From JANXQG01 sp963780045 (lineage in GTDB: Bacteria > Planctomycetota > Planctomycetia > Pirellulales > Thermoguttaceae): a stretch of 64,000 nucleotides of DNA. The notes below the pieces were generated by a model, which was given only the letters and a program-made list of their open reading frames with translations, had not been told where the DNA came from and did not search any database. A program made the position numbers and the translations under genes. Of the stretch, positions 27,830 to 37,568 are shown one piece after another (the stretch's first letter is position 1; each line of letters begins with the position of its first letter). The DNA lies in assembly GCA_963780045.1 (NCBI GenBank), contig CAVZZZ010000005.1:682001-746000 (forward strand). Reading direction: 5' to 3'.

Positions 27830-29565
27830 GGGTGCATTCCCGTTTCTGCGCGGGCGGTTTTCGGGTAGACTGGCGATGGTTGGGGGGCGAGGCACTTTCA
27901 CAAGATGGAGACAGGCCATGGATGGCAAGAGGGAATCGGTGCGTGAGCGCTGGAGGCGGCGGTCGGATGCGGCATTCGAGTTGATGTTCGGTGGGAAGAG
28001 CCAGGACGAACTGGTGACGTTTACCGAGCGGGAGGATATGGCGGTTCTGATCGGCAAGGAGCTTGCCGCCTTCCTGCTGGAAGAGCATGTCGCCAGGGAC
28101 CCGACGGCACAGCCGGCGGAAGCATCGACAACCTGTTGTCCAAGGTGCGGACAACCGGGAAGTCCGGCGCCTCGCAAGGGCGAGAAGTTGGTGGGACGAA
28201 CGGTAACAACGCGTGCAGGTGACGTTCGTCTGCGTCGTCAGCGCTGGTATTGTGCGAAGTGCCGGGTCGTTTTTTTTTCCGCTAGACGTGCGGCTGCGTC
28301 TGGGGACGGAGGACTTCAGCCCGCGAGTGGTCGCCATGGGAGTTCGCCAGTCCAGCAAGGCTTCGTCGTTCGCCGAGGCCAGTGACGACCTTCGGGCGTT
28401 GGCTGAGGTGAAAATCAGCGCAACGCATTTGCAACGGTTGGGCGAGCGTATCGGCGGCGAATGGGCCGAGGCGCGTGACGAGGACGTGGAGAAGTTTCGC
28501 CAGCTTCAGTTGGAACGGACCTACAAAGAACCGCCCAGCGGGGCGGCAGCGGTGATGCTCGATGGTGGTCGCCTGCAAACGCGTGCCGAGGACGGCGGTC
28601 GAGGCGTGACGGAGGCGGGTTGGCGTGAATCGAAGGTGGCCTGCTGCTTAACGCTACAGACCAAGCCCCAGGATACGGACCCGCAGCCCGAGCCGCCATC
28701 GAAGTTTCTACAGCCCAGCGAAGCGGCCCGTTTGGCGTCAGGAGTCAAACGACGCAGGCCTGCCTCGGAACGGGACAACCAAGACGGGCAAAAGGGCAAA
28801 TCGCCACAGGCGAAGAAGCGGCGCAACAAAGGTAAGAAGCGCAGCGGGACAGCGAAGCGAAAACGAACGCAGGTGCGGACGGTGGTGGCCACTATGGAGA
28901 ACAGCGACGTGTTTGGCTGGCAAGTGGCGGCAGAGGTCCATCGCCGGGGGTTGGACCGAGCGACACGCAAAGGCTGCGTCTGCGACGGCCAGGCGTACAA
29001 CTGGTCGATTTACGAGATGCACCTGCTGCCCGCGGGATTCGTCGCGATCTTGGACTTCCTTCATCTCCTGGCGTATCTCTATGACGCGGCCCATGCCTAT
29101 CGCGGGGCGGACGCGGCGCGGGGATGGAAGACGTATGAGCAATGGCTGCGTTGGGCTTGGTCGGGAAAGGTCGGTTCGCTGTTGGCGGGCATGCGCGCCG
29201 CAAGCGCGGAGTTGGCGAAAAAAGGTTCGACCGCGGCTGCCAGAAAGCAAACAGTCGACGAGACGCTAACGTACGTCACGAACAACCGTGAGCGGATGAA
29301 GTATCCGGAGTATCGCCGCTTGGGGCTGCCGATCAGCAGCGCTCCGGTCGAATCGACGATCAAGCAAATCAACCGGCGCGTCAAAGGGACGGAGAAATTC
29401 TGGCTGCAAGGCGGCGCCGAAGCGATGCTTCAATTGCGGGCGGCACAACTGAGCCAGGATGACCGCTGGAATCGGAATTGGTTGCGGCCTCGCAAACACC
29501 GTCGCGCAGCAGGCTCCGGCCGCCTAACACAGGCGACCTAGGCCCACAGAAACGGGAATGCACCC
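27830..29565 (+). mobile_element. ISKra4-like insertion sequence 1 (1736 bp)
   Basis: Perfect 19-bp terminal inverted repeats, GGGTGCATTCCCGTTTCTG at 27830-27848 and its complement at 29547-29565, bound a single transposase region. The GGGTGC tip is shared with the second element in the window. I see no target-site duplication. It lies between the DUF4038 gene and a small conserved planctomycete gene. Confidence 0.9.
27918..29541 (+). CDS. ISKra4-like DDE transposase split at a T9 run
   Basis: Two frames: residues to CAKCRVVFF in the first (start ATG 27918), then PLDVRLRLGTEDFSP onward in the second. The switch needs one base fewer and falls at nine T residues (28270-28278). The N-terminal part has a zinc ribbon (CPRCG...CAKC). 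The catalytic part shows MLDGGRLQTR, CDGQAYNW and a C-terminal LPISSAPVESTIKQINRR with the last acidic residue. Length and motifs fit a DDE transposase of ISKra4 type, though this branch is less typical than the one at 45476. The T run allows either transcriptional slippage or a sequencing error. Confidence 0.8.
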
Positions 29566-29630
29566 CCCTTTGCTCACGTTGTTGACGGCAGGTCGCGGAG
29601 GATGGTACAATTCACGCGAGGAGGAAGTTG

Positions 29631-29874
29631 ATGAGACCTGACGACGTTTTGCGACTGCTTCGCGCAGCCTTTCCAACCGTTCCGAATTTCGTTGTCTGAC
29701 GGCAAGGAATTCGATGTGCGTCATCCGGATAATGCCATCGTTGAGCGATCGACAGTTCATATCGGCGTTCCAGGTTGCCGGGGACCAGACGGCCCAGCGG
29801 AGCGAATCGTGGCGTGCGCGCTGGTGCATATTACGCGCATGGAGGCAATCGACGGCGCCGCGATGGCCTCATGA
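29631..29874 (+). CDS. Small conserved planctomycete protein, MRP(D/E)DVL family (1 frameshift)
   Basis: About 80 residues with a break near 29665. GAGGAGG stands 6 bases before the ATG at 29631. It reads MRPDDVLRLLRA, then QPFQPFRISLSDGKEF and VRHPDNAIVERSTVHIGV, then CALVHITRMEAI. I recognise this as a family of short proteins frequent in planctomycete genomes, often in many copies; the function is unknown. The gene starts 66 bases after the right end of insertion sequence 1. Confidence 0.65.
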
Positions 29875-29902
29875 GCGTTGAACGGGCAGTCGAGGCCCCG
29901 CC

Positions 29903-30974
29903 TCACTCATCCGGCCACGCGCCGGTCTTTTTCAAGAAGTCTCTCGCGATTTCCATCAATGCGGCGTCGGTCCTCGCCAGGCCGCGCTCGTTCATGTGGA
30001 TGTGGTCGGCAAAGTCGTCATCGGCGGCGATCGTGGACAGGTCGTACAGCGGCACGCCGTTCTTCTTGCAAAAGGCCTCGATTTCGGCGCGATATCTCGG
30101 CGGATAAGGCAGCGGCGGCCCGTGCCAGCTTGCCAGCGGCAGCAGCACGACGGCGAAATTCATGCCTTTTCCGCGTACGTAGTCGAACCACTCCTGCAAT
30201 TCGCGGCCGTGCTCGCGAATATCGTTTTCCCAGTTGGGACCCATGCGCCGCTTGTAATCGGCCGCGTAGACGGCGGCGTCTTTCTCGGTCTTGCGCCGCC
30301 GCAGGGCCTTGGGAACAGCCATCCGCCCGGCTTTGTCGATCAATCCCTGCACAAAGCTCGAACAGCGGGCCTTCTCGAGGAAATAGGCGTCCAGGAAAGC
30401 ATTGCCGTGCGAGAGAGGCTCGATGCCCCGGTCGAAAGTGTAGTGATAGAGACCGTAGCGCCGCCAAAGGTTCGGGAAGAACGTGCTGGGGCTGTCGTTG
30501 ACCGCTTTGGCGTTGATGAAACCGGCGCCGAAGACGATCAGCGTCTTCTCCGGCCCGGCGCAAGAGGTCTTTATGCTTGACGAGATACTCGGTAAATTGG
30601 CGGTGGAAGTAGGGCGATCCCTCGCCGGCGCCAAGGTTGTGGACGAGCTTCCGCTCCGCCGGCGAAAGGTCCGGCATGCGCATCGACCACTTCATGTTCG
30701 AGGCACCGAAGAAATAGACGCCGCCCTCGGACGTATCCAGCGCTGGCAGCTCTTGCAGGACGATGCGGTCCTCGGTGTCGAGGTACTGCCGCTTGTATTC
30801 GTTGGAGCTCTCATTCTCCTTGGACCACTCGCGGTCCATCCACGCGCCGAAGGCCTCGCTATGCAAAGCCGACTCGACCGCCGCGGCCGACAAGGCGATG
30901 CTCGCCAGCAGACCCAGGCAGACCAGCGGCTGCCAGAGTCGGGCGGTCCTCAAAGCTTTGCTCGCGGCGTCCAC
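29903..30974 (-). CDS. Membrane-anchored SGNH/DltD-like protein (1 frameshift)
   Basis: About 357 residues, break near 30555. One N-terminal membrane helix (LVCLGLLASIALSAAAVES), then the nucleophile-type strand YFFGASNMKWSMR, and near the C-terminus DHIHMNERGL, which supplies the Asp/His pair of SGNH hydrolases. SGNH-like proteins of this size accompany MBOAT O-acyltransferases (AlgX/AlgJ, DltD, PatB) and complete the transfer outside the membrane. It is the last gene of the FkbH-ACP-MBOAT unit. GTG start at 30974, eight bases after the small membrane gene. Confidence 0.75.
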
Positions 30975-30981
30975 GGCGGCC

Positions 30982-31140
30982 TCAAAAATCCTTGTACAAA
31001 ACGGCGGTGGCGCGGCCGGCGGCCAGGATCAAAGGTCCGGTCAGGAAGCCGAGCACCAGCAGGAAAAGAAAGTAGGCCAGCGGATGCCTCCGCGTGAAGG
31101 CATCCCAGCGCCCGTACCAGCTATTTCCTTTTTGGTTCAT
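30982..31140 (-). CDS. 52-residue single-helix membrane protein of the MBOAT unit
   Basis: An ATG at 31140 begins a 52-residue frame with RHPLAYFLFLLVLGFLTGP and a short tail ending AVLYKDF. It has a basic N-terminus and one clear membrane helix. It sits between MBOAT (27 bases away) and the SGNH gene (7 bases away), co-directional with both. Small membrane partners are known for MBOAT systems (for example DltX in Gram-positives), so a DltX-like role is a reasonable guess. I see no sequence motif shared with DltX. Confidence 0.65.
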   Translation of the reverse strand: MNQKGNSWYGRWDAFTRRHPLAYFLFLLVLGFLTGPLILAAGRATAVLYKDF

Positions 31141-31167
31141 GAATTCACTCTGCGATAAAGCTTTTCG

Positions 31168-32474
31168 TCAATAACCGTGTCCCGTCGACGCAATGATCGG
31201 TGCGCGGACCAGATGCCACGCCTCGACAACGTTGCGCTGCGAGAATATGAGCATGGACATGCACTGGAAATGAAAATTCACCAGGATCGCCACGAAACGA
31301 GTTGTGCGAGATTCCAGGTACTGCCGCAGTCCTTTCCGGCCGCGGCGCCTCAGCAGCCAGGTCTCATAAATCTTCGTCGCCGACACGCCGGCCCCTTGCC
31401 AGACGCCGTAGAGCAGGAAGTTGAGCGTGGTCCCGTGCCAGGCGCCGGCGACGACGAAGGCCAAGAAGTAGAACAGCCACGCCCAGTTTTGCGCGCGGTC
31501 CGGCCATCGTTCGACCACCGGCTTGTACATCGGCATGAAGAGATAGTCGCGAATCCAGGTTCCAAGCGTGATGTGCCAGCGGGTCCAGAACTCGATCACG
31601 TTCCGCGCCAGCCAGGGGCGATTGAAGTTTTCCGGAAGCCTCATGCCGAAGAAGCGGTTGGCCGCGATCACAATGTCGCAGTAGCCGGCGAAGTTGCAAT
31701 AGAGATAGATCGGATAGAAGTAAAACACGACGGCAAAGTAGACAGCGCACTTCCAGCCGGAATGCTGGCCCGCCGCCACTTGCACCGCCAGCTCGTCCCA
31801 GCCCTTGTAGAAAAATGGCGCGATGAGGGCGATCTTGATCACGCCCCAGAGCAGCCGCTGGCAATTCATCAGCAACTCGTGGAGATCGGCCAGGACCGGA
31901 TCGAGCGTCCGCCATTGCTCGTCGAAGTCCTGGAACCGCTGGATCGGTCCGGCAAGGATGGTGAACAGGCTGATCTGGTAGTTGACGTATGACCAGAGCG
32001 AAAGCCGTTTGATCTGGCCCTGGGCCGCGTCGACCAGGACGTGAATCTGGCGGAAGAAGATGTAGCTTAAGCCCATGATGCGGATGACGTGCCGCAGCAC
32101 ACCGTCTTTAATCGGAACGCCCAGGACCTGCATCGAGGACTCTTGCCAGGCGTGCGGCAGCAGCCAGTTGAGCACCGGGTATTGCCGAAGCACCACAAAT
32201 ACCGCCACCAGCAGGACCAAATAACTTGCCAACAACCAGCGCGAAGGCCGCGCGCGCAGCTCTGCGCCGCGATATATCCGCTGCCGAGGAAGATCGCCAG
32301 CGCGATCCACGACGCCGGGTTGGGCAGCACCAGCCACAATACGAGGAAGTTGGCTGCGGCCCAAACGCCTTGCCGCAGGACAACGGCGGGCAGGTGGAAG
32401 AAAAGGGCAGCCGCCGCGAGCGTGACCGCGATGAACTCGATCCCGGAGACGTTGAAGTCGAAGGCGGCGTTCAT
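31168..32474 (-). CDS. MBOAT-family O-acyltransferase (1 frameshift)
   Basis: About 435 residues from the ATG at 32474, one break near 32265. Many membrane helices; the MBOAT signature is present as NFNRPWLARNVIEFWTRWHITLGTWIRDYLF (conserved Trp-His) and later AGAWHGTTLNFLLYG with the catalytic His. ILAGPIQRF and YPIYLYCNFAGYCDIVI are also typical. MBOATs move acyl groups from a cytoplasmic carrier to an extracytoplasmic acceptor. Here the acyl carrier protein and FkbH are directly upstream and the SGNH partner downstream. Confidence 0.85.
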
Positions 32475-32477
32475 AAG

Positions 32478-32581
32478 GTAGCAGGCACGCTGCGCGTGCC
32501 GTCCGCCGACGGCACGGTATTTCGACGATTGTTGCCAGGCAGGCCGCAACAAGCTGACGGCACGCGGAGCGTGCCTGCTAC
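32478..32581. repeat. Inverted GTAGCAGGCACG repeat before the MBOAT gene
   Basis: Arms 32478-32503 and 32556-32581 are 26 bases each with one mismatch (begin GTAGCAGGCACGCT, continue CGCGTGCCGTC). They surround a 52-base centre. A third arm of the same family is inside the kinase gene at 63253-63276. This element starts 3 bases upstream of the MBOAT start codon and ends close to the ACP stop. Confidence 0.85.
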
Positions 32582-32592
32582 TTTTCTTGCGT

Positions 32593-32844
32593 TCATCGAG
32601 CCAGCTTTTTGTCCAACAGCGCCAGGAATGTGCCCACGTTCGCCCCGCCCTCCTTGAGCTTGGAGATCTCCGCGGTCGCGAATTTGACCTTGAAGCGCTT
32701 TTCGGTCGCGACCATGAGATTGATGTGGGTCAGCGAGTCCCAGCCGGGAATGTCGTCGGCAGTCATTTCGTCGCGAAGGACGATCTCCGGGTCGTCGAAC
32801 ACCTGGCGAAAGACCTCCTGGGCCTGCGTGCGAACATCACTCAT
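32593..32844 (-). CDS. Acyl carrier protein
   Basis: Intact, 83 residues from the ATG at 32844. The phosphopantetheine site is the Ser of GWDSLTHINLM. The helix pattern and acidic composition fit an ACP. It overlaps the stop of the FkbH gene by 8 bases, so the two are translationally coupled. By analogy with FkbH-ACP pairs it should carry a glyceryl or similar short group, which MBOAT could then use. Confidence 0.9.
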   Translation of the reverse strand: MSDVRTQAQEVFRQVFDDPEIVLRDEMTADDIPGWDSLTHINLMVATEKRFKVKFATAEISKLKEGGANVGTFLALLDKKLAR

Positions 32845-34818
32845 CGAATACTTGCTCCTCGATCGAAACCGGTTGCGGCTGCCAATCGGCAAGCGGCATT
32901 TCCCAGCGGGTGTGGCCGTTGCCGTCATCTGCAATCTTAGCATACCCCAGACCGGCAAAGTGCTCGCGAACCAGGTCGTTTTTGGCCGTGGCGATGTACT
33001 CGCCGCAAATCCTCCGCAGCCCGCACGCGGCGGCCCAGCGACAGAGGTTGTTGTTCAAGAGCGTCTCCACGCCCCGCTTCAAGACGCGGCAGCTCATTAG
33101 CCAGGTGTCGATCACCAGCGCGTCGCCCTCGACCTTCGCCAATAGCACGCTGATCAGGCCGTTGTCGCCGAAGCGGTCGGCGAGCGAAACGGTGCGGGTC
33201 AGCCACGCGGCATCGACCAAAAGCGCCGAGACCTCGGCCGCCGACCGCCGCCGCGTCGTCAGGTTGAACTGGTTCGACTTGTTGATCAACTGCGCGCTGC
33301 GCTCCAGCGACATGGGCGTGATCGGACCGACGCGGGCGACCATCGCTAACGAGCAGAGATACTCTTCGACGTTGGTCGATCCGGTCAGGGCCTGCTCGCG
33401 CTCGGCGTTCGCCCGATAGTATTCCGACCGCTGCAAGTCCTCCTTACCTACGGCCAGCGTCTGAAAATAACGGTACGGCTCGATGGCCTGGATGAAGCCG
33501 GCCGGGTCTTCTGGCAATTCCGGCACGGCCACTTCGGGCACGAGCTGCCGCACGAGCGCCCGCTCCGCCGGATTGTCGTCGATGAAGACCAGCGAGTTCA
33601 GGCCGATGTTCAGCCGCCGGGCGATTTCGCGGAGGTTGGCTGCCTTGTCGGTCCAGTTGGCCATGAAGCAAGAAATGTCGTCCAGCCGCAGGACCATCTC
33701 GGTGTGCTTCTCGAAGACTTCACGGGCGATGCGCTCTTCGTTCTTGCTGCACACGGCCAAGAGCACGCCCCGCTGCTGCAGAGCCTTGGCATACTGCTGG
33801 AAGGCGACGAAGGCCTCGCCCGCAGGATCCCCTTGGCCCAAGCATATTCCGCCCAGTCCGTCGTCGCCGATGACTCCGCCCCAACAGGTGTTGTCGAGGT
33901 CCAGCACCAGGCATTTCTTGCTAAGGCCTATTTGCGCGGCCAGCAGGGAGGCGACGCTGAAGCCGTAGTCGACGATGAACTCCGCGCGCAGGGCATCTTG
34001 GCGTGGAAGAAATAGCGCTCGTCGCCCCAGGCGCGGCGGCCGGCCAGCGACGCCAGGGCGTCCACGTCGTGCAGCGTGACGTAACGCGGGGCGCAGTCGG
34101 CCATGCGGTCGTTCACGCGGCCGACGAACCGCCATAATCCGGCCGGGTGCCGCGCGTCGTGGTTGTCCATCTGCCGCCAGACTGGGCGGTCAAACGAGTT
34201 CTGCACCACCAGGCAGCCAAGCCGATCGTGCGCCGTTTTCCAAAGCAACGACCAATCCGCCAACTCTGCCTCGATTAGCGCCGCGACTTCCGCGCGATCC
34301 TGGTCCAATACCGGGCGATGAACCAGGTCCCTCCAGCTCGTGGCCAGGAAAATGACGTTCGGTTCGAAGCGATAAAGCGCCGAATCGGCATCAAGGATTT
34401 CCTGGCGGTAGACGCCGTAGTCGGCCTCGAAGATTTCCACCTGCCCGCCCCTCGAAAACAGCGCCAATTCGATCGCCTGGGCAAGCTGCGTCGTCGTAAA
34501 GCCGCCGAGAATGGCGAGCTTTAGGGACTGTCCCGATTTTTGTGTCGGCAAGAATGGGACTGTCCCCTTTGCCCCGTCTGCCGCTGCAAGCAAACGCGGC
34601 TTCAACTTGGCAAAAACGCGATAGAGGGATTGGAATGTGGTGAAGTCGCTGCCCGGCTGGAGCGTCCGCTGAATAACAGCGGCCGCTTCCGTCAAGCGCT
34701 GGTCCGCTAGCAGCGCTCGCAAATCGCCCAACAGTTCGGCGAACACCGCCGGCTTGTCGTCGCATGGAGCCGACAGGTATTTTTCTACCGTGTCCAGTGA
34801 GGCGGAAACTGTAGCCAA
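32837..34818 (-). CDS. FkbH-like HAD-IIIC protein (1 frameshift)
   Basis: About 660 residues, break near 33985. The N-terminal SGNH/Rossmann-like region (KLAILGGFTTTQLAQAIELAL) is followed by the HAD core DLDNTCWGGVIGDDG, then VFIDDNPAERALVRQ and the C-terminal GNAT-like part YRANAEREQAL...INKSNQFNLTTRR. FkbH proteins load glyceryl from 1,3-bisphosphoglycerate onto an ACP. Pairing with the ACP gene fits that. A GGGACTGTCCC repeat pair is read in frame between the helical N-terminus and the Rossmann-like part. Confidence 0.85.
34524..34566. repeat. Pair of GGGACTGTCCC palindromes inside the FkbH gene
   Basis: The perfect 11-base palindrome occurs at 34524-34534 and at 34556-34566, 21 bases apart. 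In the minus-strand frame they encode GTVP and GQS on either side of a PTQK segment. The pair is flanked by normal FkbH sequence, so it looks inserted into a variable linker. Confidence 0.75.
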
Positions 34819-34941
34819 GGAGACGTCCCTGTGCGCGAACAGATTGTATTAGTAAACCTTGATTGAAGCACAAAAACACGCGGAAGTCAAACGGAACGGG
34901 GCGAGAGCCTTTTTCATTGCAAGATCAGTTTCAAAAACCAA

Positions 34942-34960
34942 GCGGCCTACGGCCGCTTTT
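34942..34960 (+). terminator. Possible intrinsic terminator hairpin
   Basis: GCGGCC, loop TAC, GGCCGC, then TTTT; the stem can be lengthened by two A-T pairs. It lies between the divergent FkbH gene and the truncated Asl1-like gene and would end transcription on the plus strand just before that remnant. The T run is short, so this is only a moderate candidate. Confidence 0.4.
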
Positions 34961-34974
34961 CGGAAAGTGCAGCC

Positions 34975-35561
34975 AGAGTACCTTGAAAACGGAAGTCGAG
35001 TTCGTGCCTATGGTTTTTTTCGCCCAAGCGCGCCGCGTCGGCCCCGAAGATTTCCGGAAACTACGTCTTGGGTTTCAACGAGCCCGACCACCCCCGTCAA
35101 GCCAATGCTTCCGTGCAGGAGGCCCTGGCGGCTTGGCCGAGCGTGGTCGCATTGGCCTCGCACGTCGGCAGCCCTGCGATGGCTGGAAATCCCGTCACGG
35201 GCAAATGGTTCCCGGAGTTTATGAAGGCGAAGCCGAAAGTGAGCTTCGTTGCCGTGCATTGGTACAAGGGTGACAACGTCAAGGGATTCACCAAGGACAT
35301 GGAGAAAGCAACTCGGCCCACGGCTTGCCGATCTGGGTCACCGAGTTTGCCGTGCAGACCCACGCTGCCTCTGAGGCAAGCCCAAACAAGTATTCGCAAA
35401 CGAAAGTGGACAAGTTCATCGCCGAGACGGTCCGTTGGATCGAAGCCACCGACTTTGTGCAGCGTTACGCCTGGCACGATGTGCGCGTGGGCACGTCCGC
35501 CTTGTTCAACGAGAATGGTGGATTGACGGCCACTGGAAGGACCTACGCGGTCGCGCATTAG
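34975..35561 (+). pseudogene. 5-prime-truncated Asl1-like (GH128-type) glycosidase remnant
   Basis: Recognisable protein begins at VEFVPMVF and continues in another frame as PKRAASAPKISGNYVLGFNEPD, then WYKGDN, and in a third frame GLPIWVTEFAVQTH...YAWHD to a normal end. Breaks lie at a T7 run near 35013 and near 35310. The GFNEPD and VTEFA motifs carry the two catalytic Glu of the Asl1/GH128-like family. No signal peptide and no first barrel strands can be found upstream; instead there is unrelated sequence and a terminator-like hairpin. The frameshifts alone could be read errors, but the missing start argues for a pseudogene. Confidence 0.65.
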
Positions 35562-35619
35562 CGGGTATCCGCGTAGTCCCGAACAAGACCAGCGCAGTTC
35601 CGGCATCGTGAATCCTGCA

Positions 35620-36525
35620 TTAACCGCGCAGGTACTTGTTGAACCAGTCGATCGTGCGCTGCCACGCCAGCGTGGCCGCTTTCTTGTTGTAGCGGGCAGG
35701 TGTGGCGTCGTTGTTGAATCCGTGAACGGCGCCGGGATAGATGTATCCCTCGTGAGGGACTTCGGCGGCTTTCAACTCCTTATCGTATGCCGGCCAGGTT
35801 CCGGCAAGGCGCGTGTCCTTTTCGCCATGTTGAACGAGGATTGCCGCTTTGATCTTGGGAACATCAGCGGCCATCGGGGGTTGGCCATAAAAGGGGACCG
35901 CGGCCGCCAGATCGGCGCCCATCCGCACGGCTAACTTGTTGGCAACGCCTCCGCCGTAGCAGAAGCCGATTACGCCGATCTTGCCGGTGCAGTCGCCGCG
36001 CGATTTCAGCCATTTTGCGCAGGCGAGAAAGTCTTCGAGCATTTTGCCGCTGTTTACGGTGCGGAAGAGCCGGCCGCCTTCGTCGTCGTCGCCCGGATAA
36101 CCGCCGACCGACGTGAGACCGTCCGGGGCGAAGGCCATGAAGTTTGCAATCCCGAGGCGCCTTGCAATGTCTTCGATATGAGGGTTGAGACCACGGTTCT
36201 CATGCACCACTAACACTCCTGGCAGCTTGCCTGCGGCGCTTGCAGGGCGGACGAAATAGCCCTTGATTTTGCCGTTACCGTGTGGTGACGGCACCGTGAC
36301 GTATTCGGTCTTCAGCCGTTTATCGTCCTTGGGCACTTGTTGGCCCAAGGCGTAATTCGGCATCATAGCCTCGACGATGGCGGCGGCGGTAAGTCCGCCG
36401 ACGGCGAACCTCTTTGTTGCGTCGAGGAATTCACGGCGGCTCATTCCGCCGTGGATGTAATCGTTGTAAAGCTCAACAAGCTCCGGCGGCAATTCGGATG
36501 GTTTCTTCGGCTCCATTGGAGTCAC
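35620..36525 (-). CDS. Tat-type dienelactone hydrolase family protein
   Basis: Intact, 301 residues. The N-terminus has SRREFLDATKRF before a hydrophobic segment, a Tat-like signal. The alpha/beta-hydrolase fold shows the Cys nucleophile in GFCYGGG, the acid near QHGEKDT and the His in GAVHGF, which fit the dienelactone hydrolase family (Cys-His-Asp). These enzymes act on lactone or ester substrates; the actual substrate here is unknown. It stands alone between the glycosidase remnant and the esterase gene. Confidence 0.9.
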   Translation of the reverse strand: MTPMEPKKPSELPPELVELYNDYIHGGMSRREFLDATKRFAVGGLTAAAIVEAMMPNYALGQQVPKDDKRLKTEYVTVPSPHGNGKIKGYFVRPASAAGKLPGVLVVHENRGLNPHIEDIARRLGIANFMAFAPDGLTSVGGYPGDDDEGGRLFRTVNSGKMLEDFLACAKWLKSRGDCTGKIGVIGFCYGGGVANKLAVRMGADLAAAVPFYGQPPMAADVPKIKAAILVQHGEKDTRLAGTWPAYDKELKAAEVPHEGYIYPGAVHGFNNDATPARYNKKAATLAWQRTIDWFNKYLRG

Positions 36526-36641
36526 CCCTTTTGGTTCTGGCTGGTGATTAGCGAAACGTGACAGAAACCTTGGTTTCGCACAGAAGACCGAGTCTAAACC
36601 TGGAAGTAACGGCAGTCAACCAGGTAATGCTCATGAACGTA

Positions 36642-37484
36642 TCACTCATCGCCCTGCTTGCGCAGCAGGCGAGCCATTTCATGGGCGAACCGTTTGCCCA
36701 GTTCAATCTGGCTTTTTGCGTCGAAGTGGGTTCCGTGGTCCGAGGTCGTCAACCCGTCGGCACTGGCAAACCTCGTGTGAGGGACCAGCTTGGCCACTGC
36801 CTTTTCGCCGGCAATCACGTTCGCCCGCTTGCCGTTGTCGTAAACCTGCCCTACCACGAAAGGAAGATCCTTGATCCCGAGATCGCCGCGAACCCGTGCA
36901 ATGAATTCAGTGAGAGCGATCTGATACTGGCCAGGCGGCAAGTCCGCATCGCTTTCGCCCTGGTGCCAGAGCATGCCGCGGATTTCGCACGTATCGCCCT
37001 TGGCTTTGATCATGTCCTGAGTTTTCCGCGCGAACTTGATGAAGTTCTCGTAGAGCTTGCCTTTCTCCTCGGGATTCCAGTCAACGTGCAGGCTGGTTCC
37101 ACCTTCAACGAACTTGACCAGCAGGATCTGCTTGCCGGGCAACGCTTGGGAGATCGCCGGGCCAAAGGAGACTTCGGGACCGAAAGTCTTGCCCGGAAGA
37201 CCATTGGGTTTCTTGCCGGGCGTGCCGCTGTAACCAGGCTCAAGCGGTTTGAATCCGTTACTTACGCTGAGCGGGCGATGCAGGCCGCCGGCGGAGAAGT
37301 GGATCACGATCTTGGGATTGGGCTTCGCGTACTTCGCCAAGTCGCCTCTCAGATCCTTGACGGCCCCGCGCCCGTCCATATTGGACTGTCCGGCAAGCAG
37401 AAATATCTCGAAATGCTCCGCCCGGGCTACGGCCGCGATGCCCAACGAATACATTGCCGCCAGAACAAAACGCCGCCAATTCAT
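36642..37484 (-). CDS. Secreted sialate O-acetylesterase-like SGNH protein (SASA domain)
   Basis: Intact, 280 residues from the ATG at 37484, starting with a signal peptide (RRFVLAAMYSLGIAAVARAE). Block I is LLAGQSNMDGRG with the Ser nucleophile; a later block is MLWHQGESD; the C-terminal block DHGTHFDAKSQ carries the Asp/His pair. This is the SASA/carbohydrate esterase 6-like pattern. Probable deacetylation of polysaccharides outside the cell. Confidence 0.88.
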   Translation of the reverse strand: MNWRRFVLAAMYSLGIAAVARAEHFEIFLLAGQSNMDGRGAVKDLRGDLAKYAKPNPKIVIHFSAGGLHRPLSVSNGFKPLEPGYSGTPGKKPNGLPGKTFGPEVSFGPAISQALPGKQILLVKFVEGGTSLHVDWNPEEKGKLYENFIKFARKTQDMIKAKGDTCEIRGMLWHQGESDADLPPGQYQIALTEFIARVRGDLGIKDLPFVVGQVYDNGKRANVIAGEKAVAKLVPHTRFASADGLTTSDHGTHFDAKSQIELGKRFAHEMARLLRKQGDE

Positions 37485-37568
37485 TGTGCTATTTACTCGC
37501 TTCAGCTTTGAAGGTTGCAATAATGCTATGAATAATCGACGGCAGCGGCGTTGTCAATTGTTCGCGAT

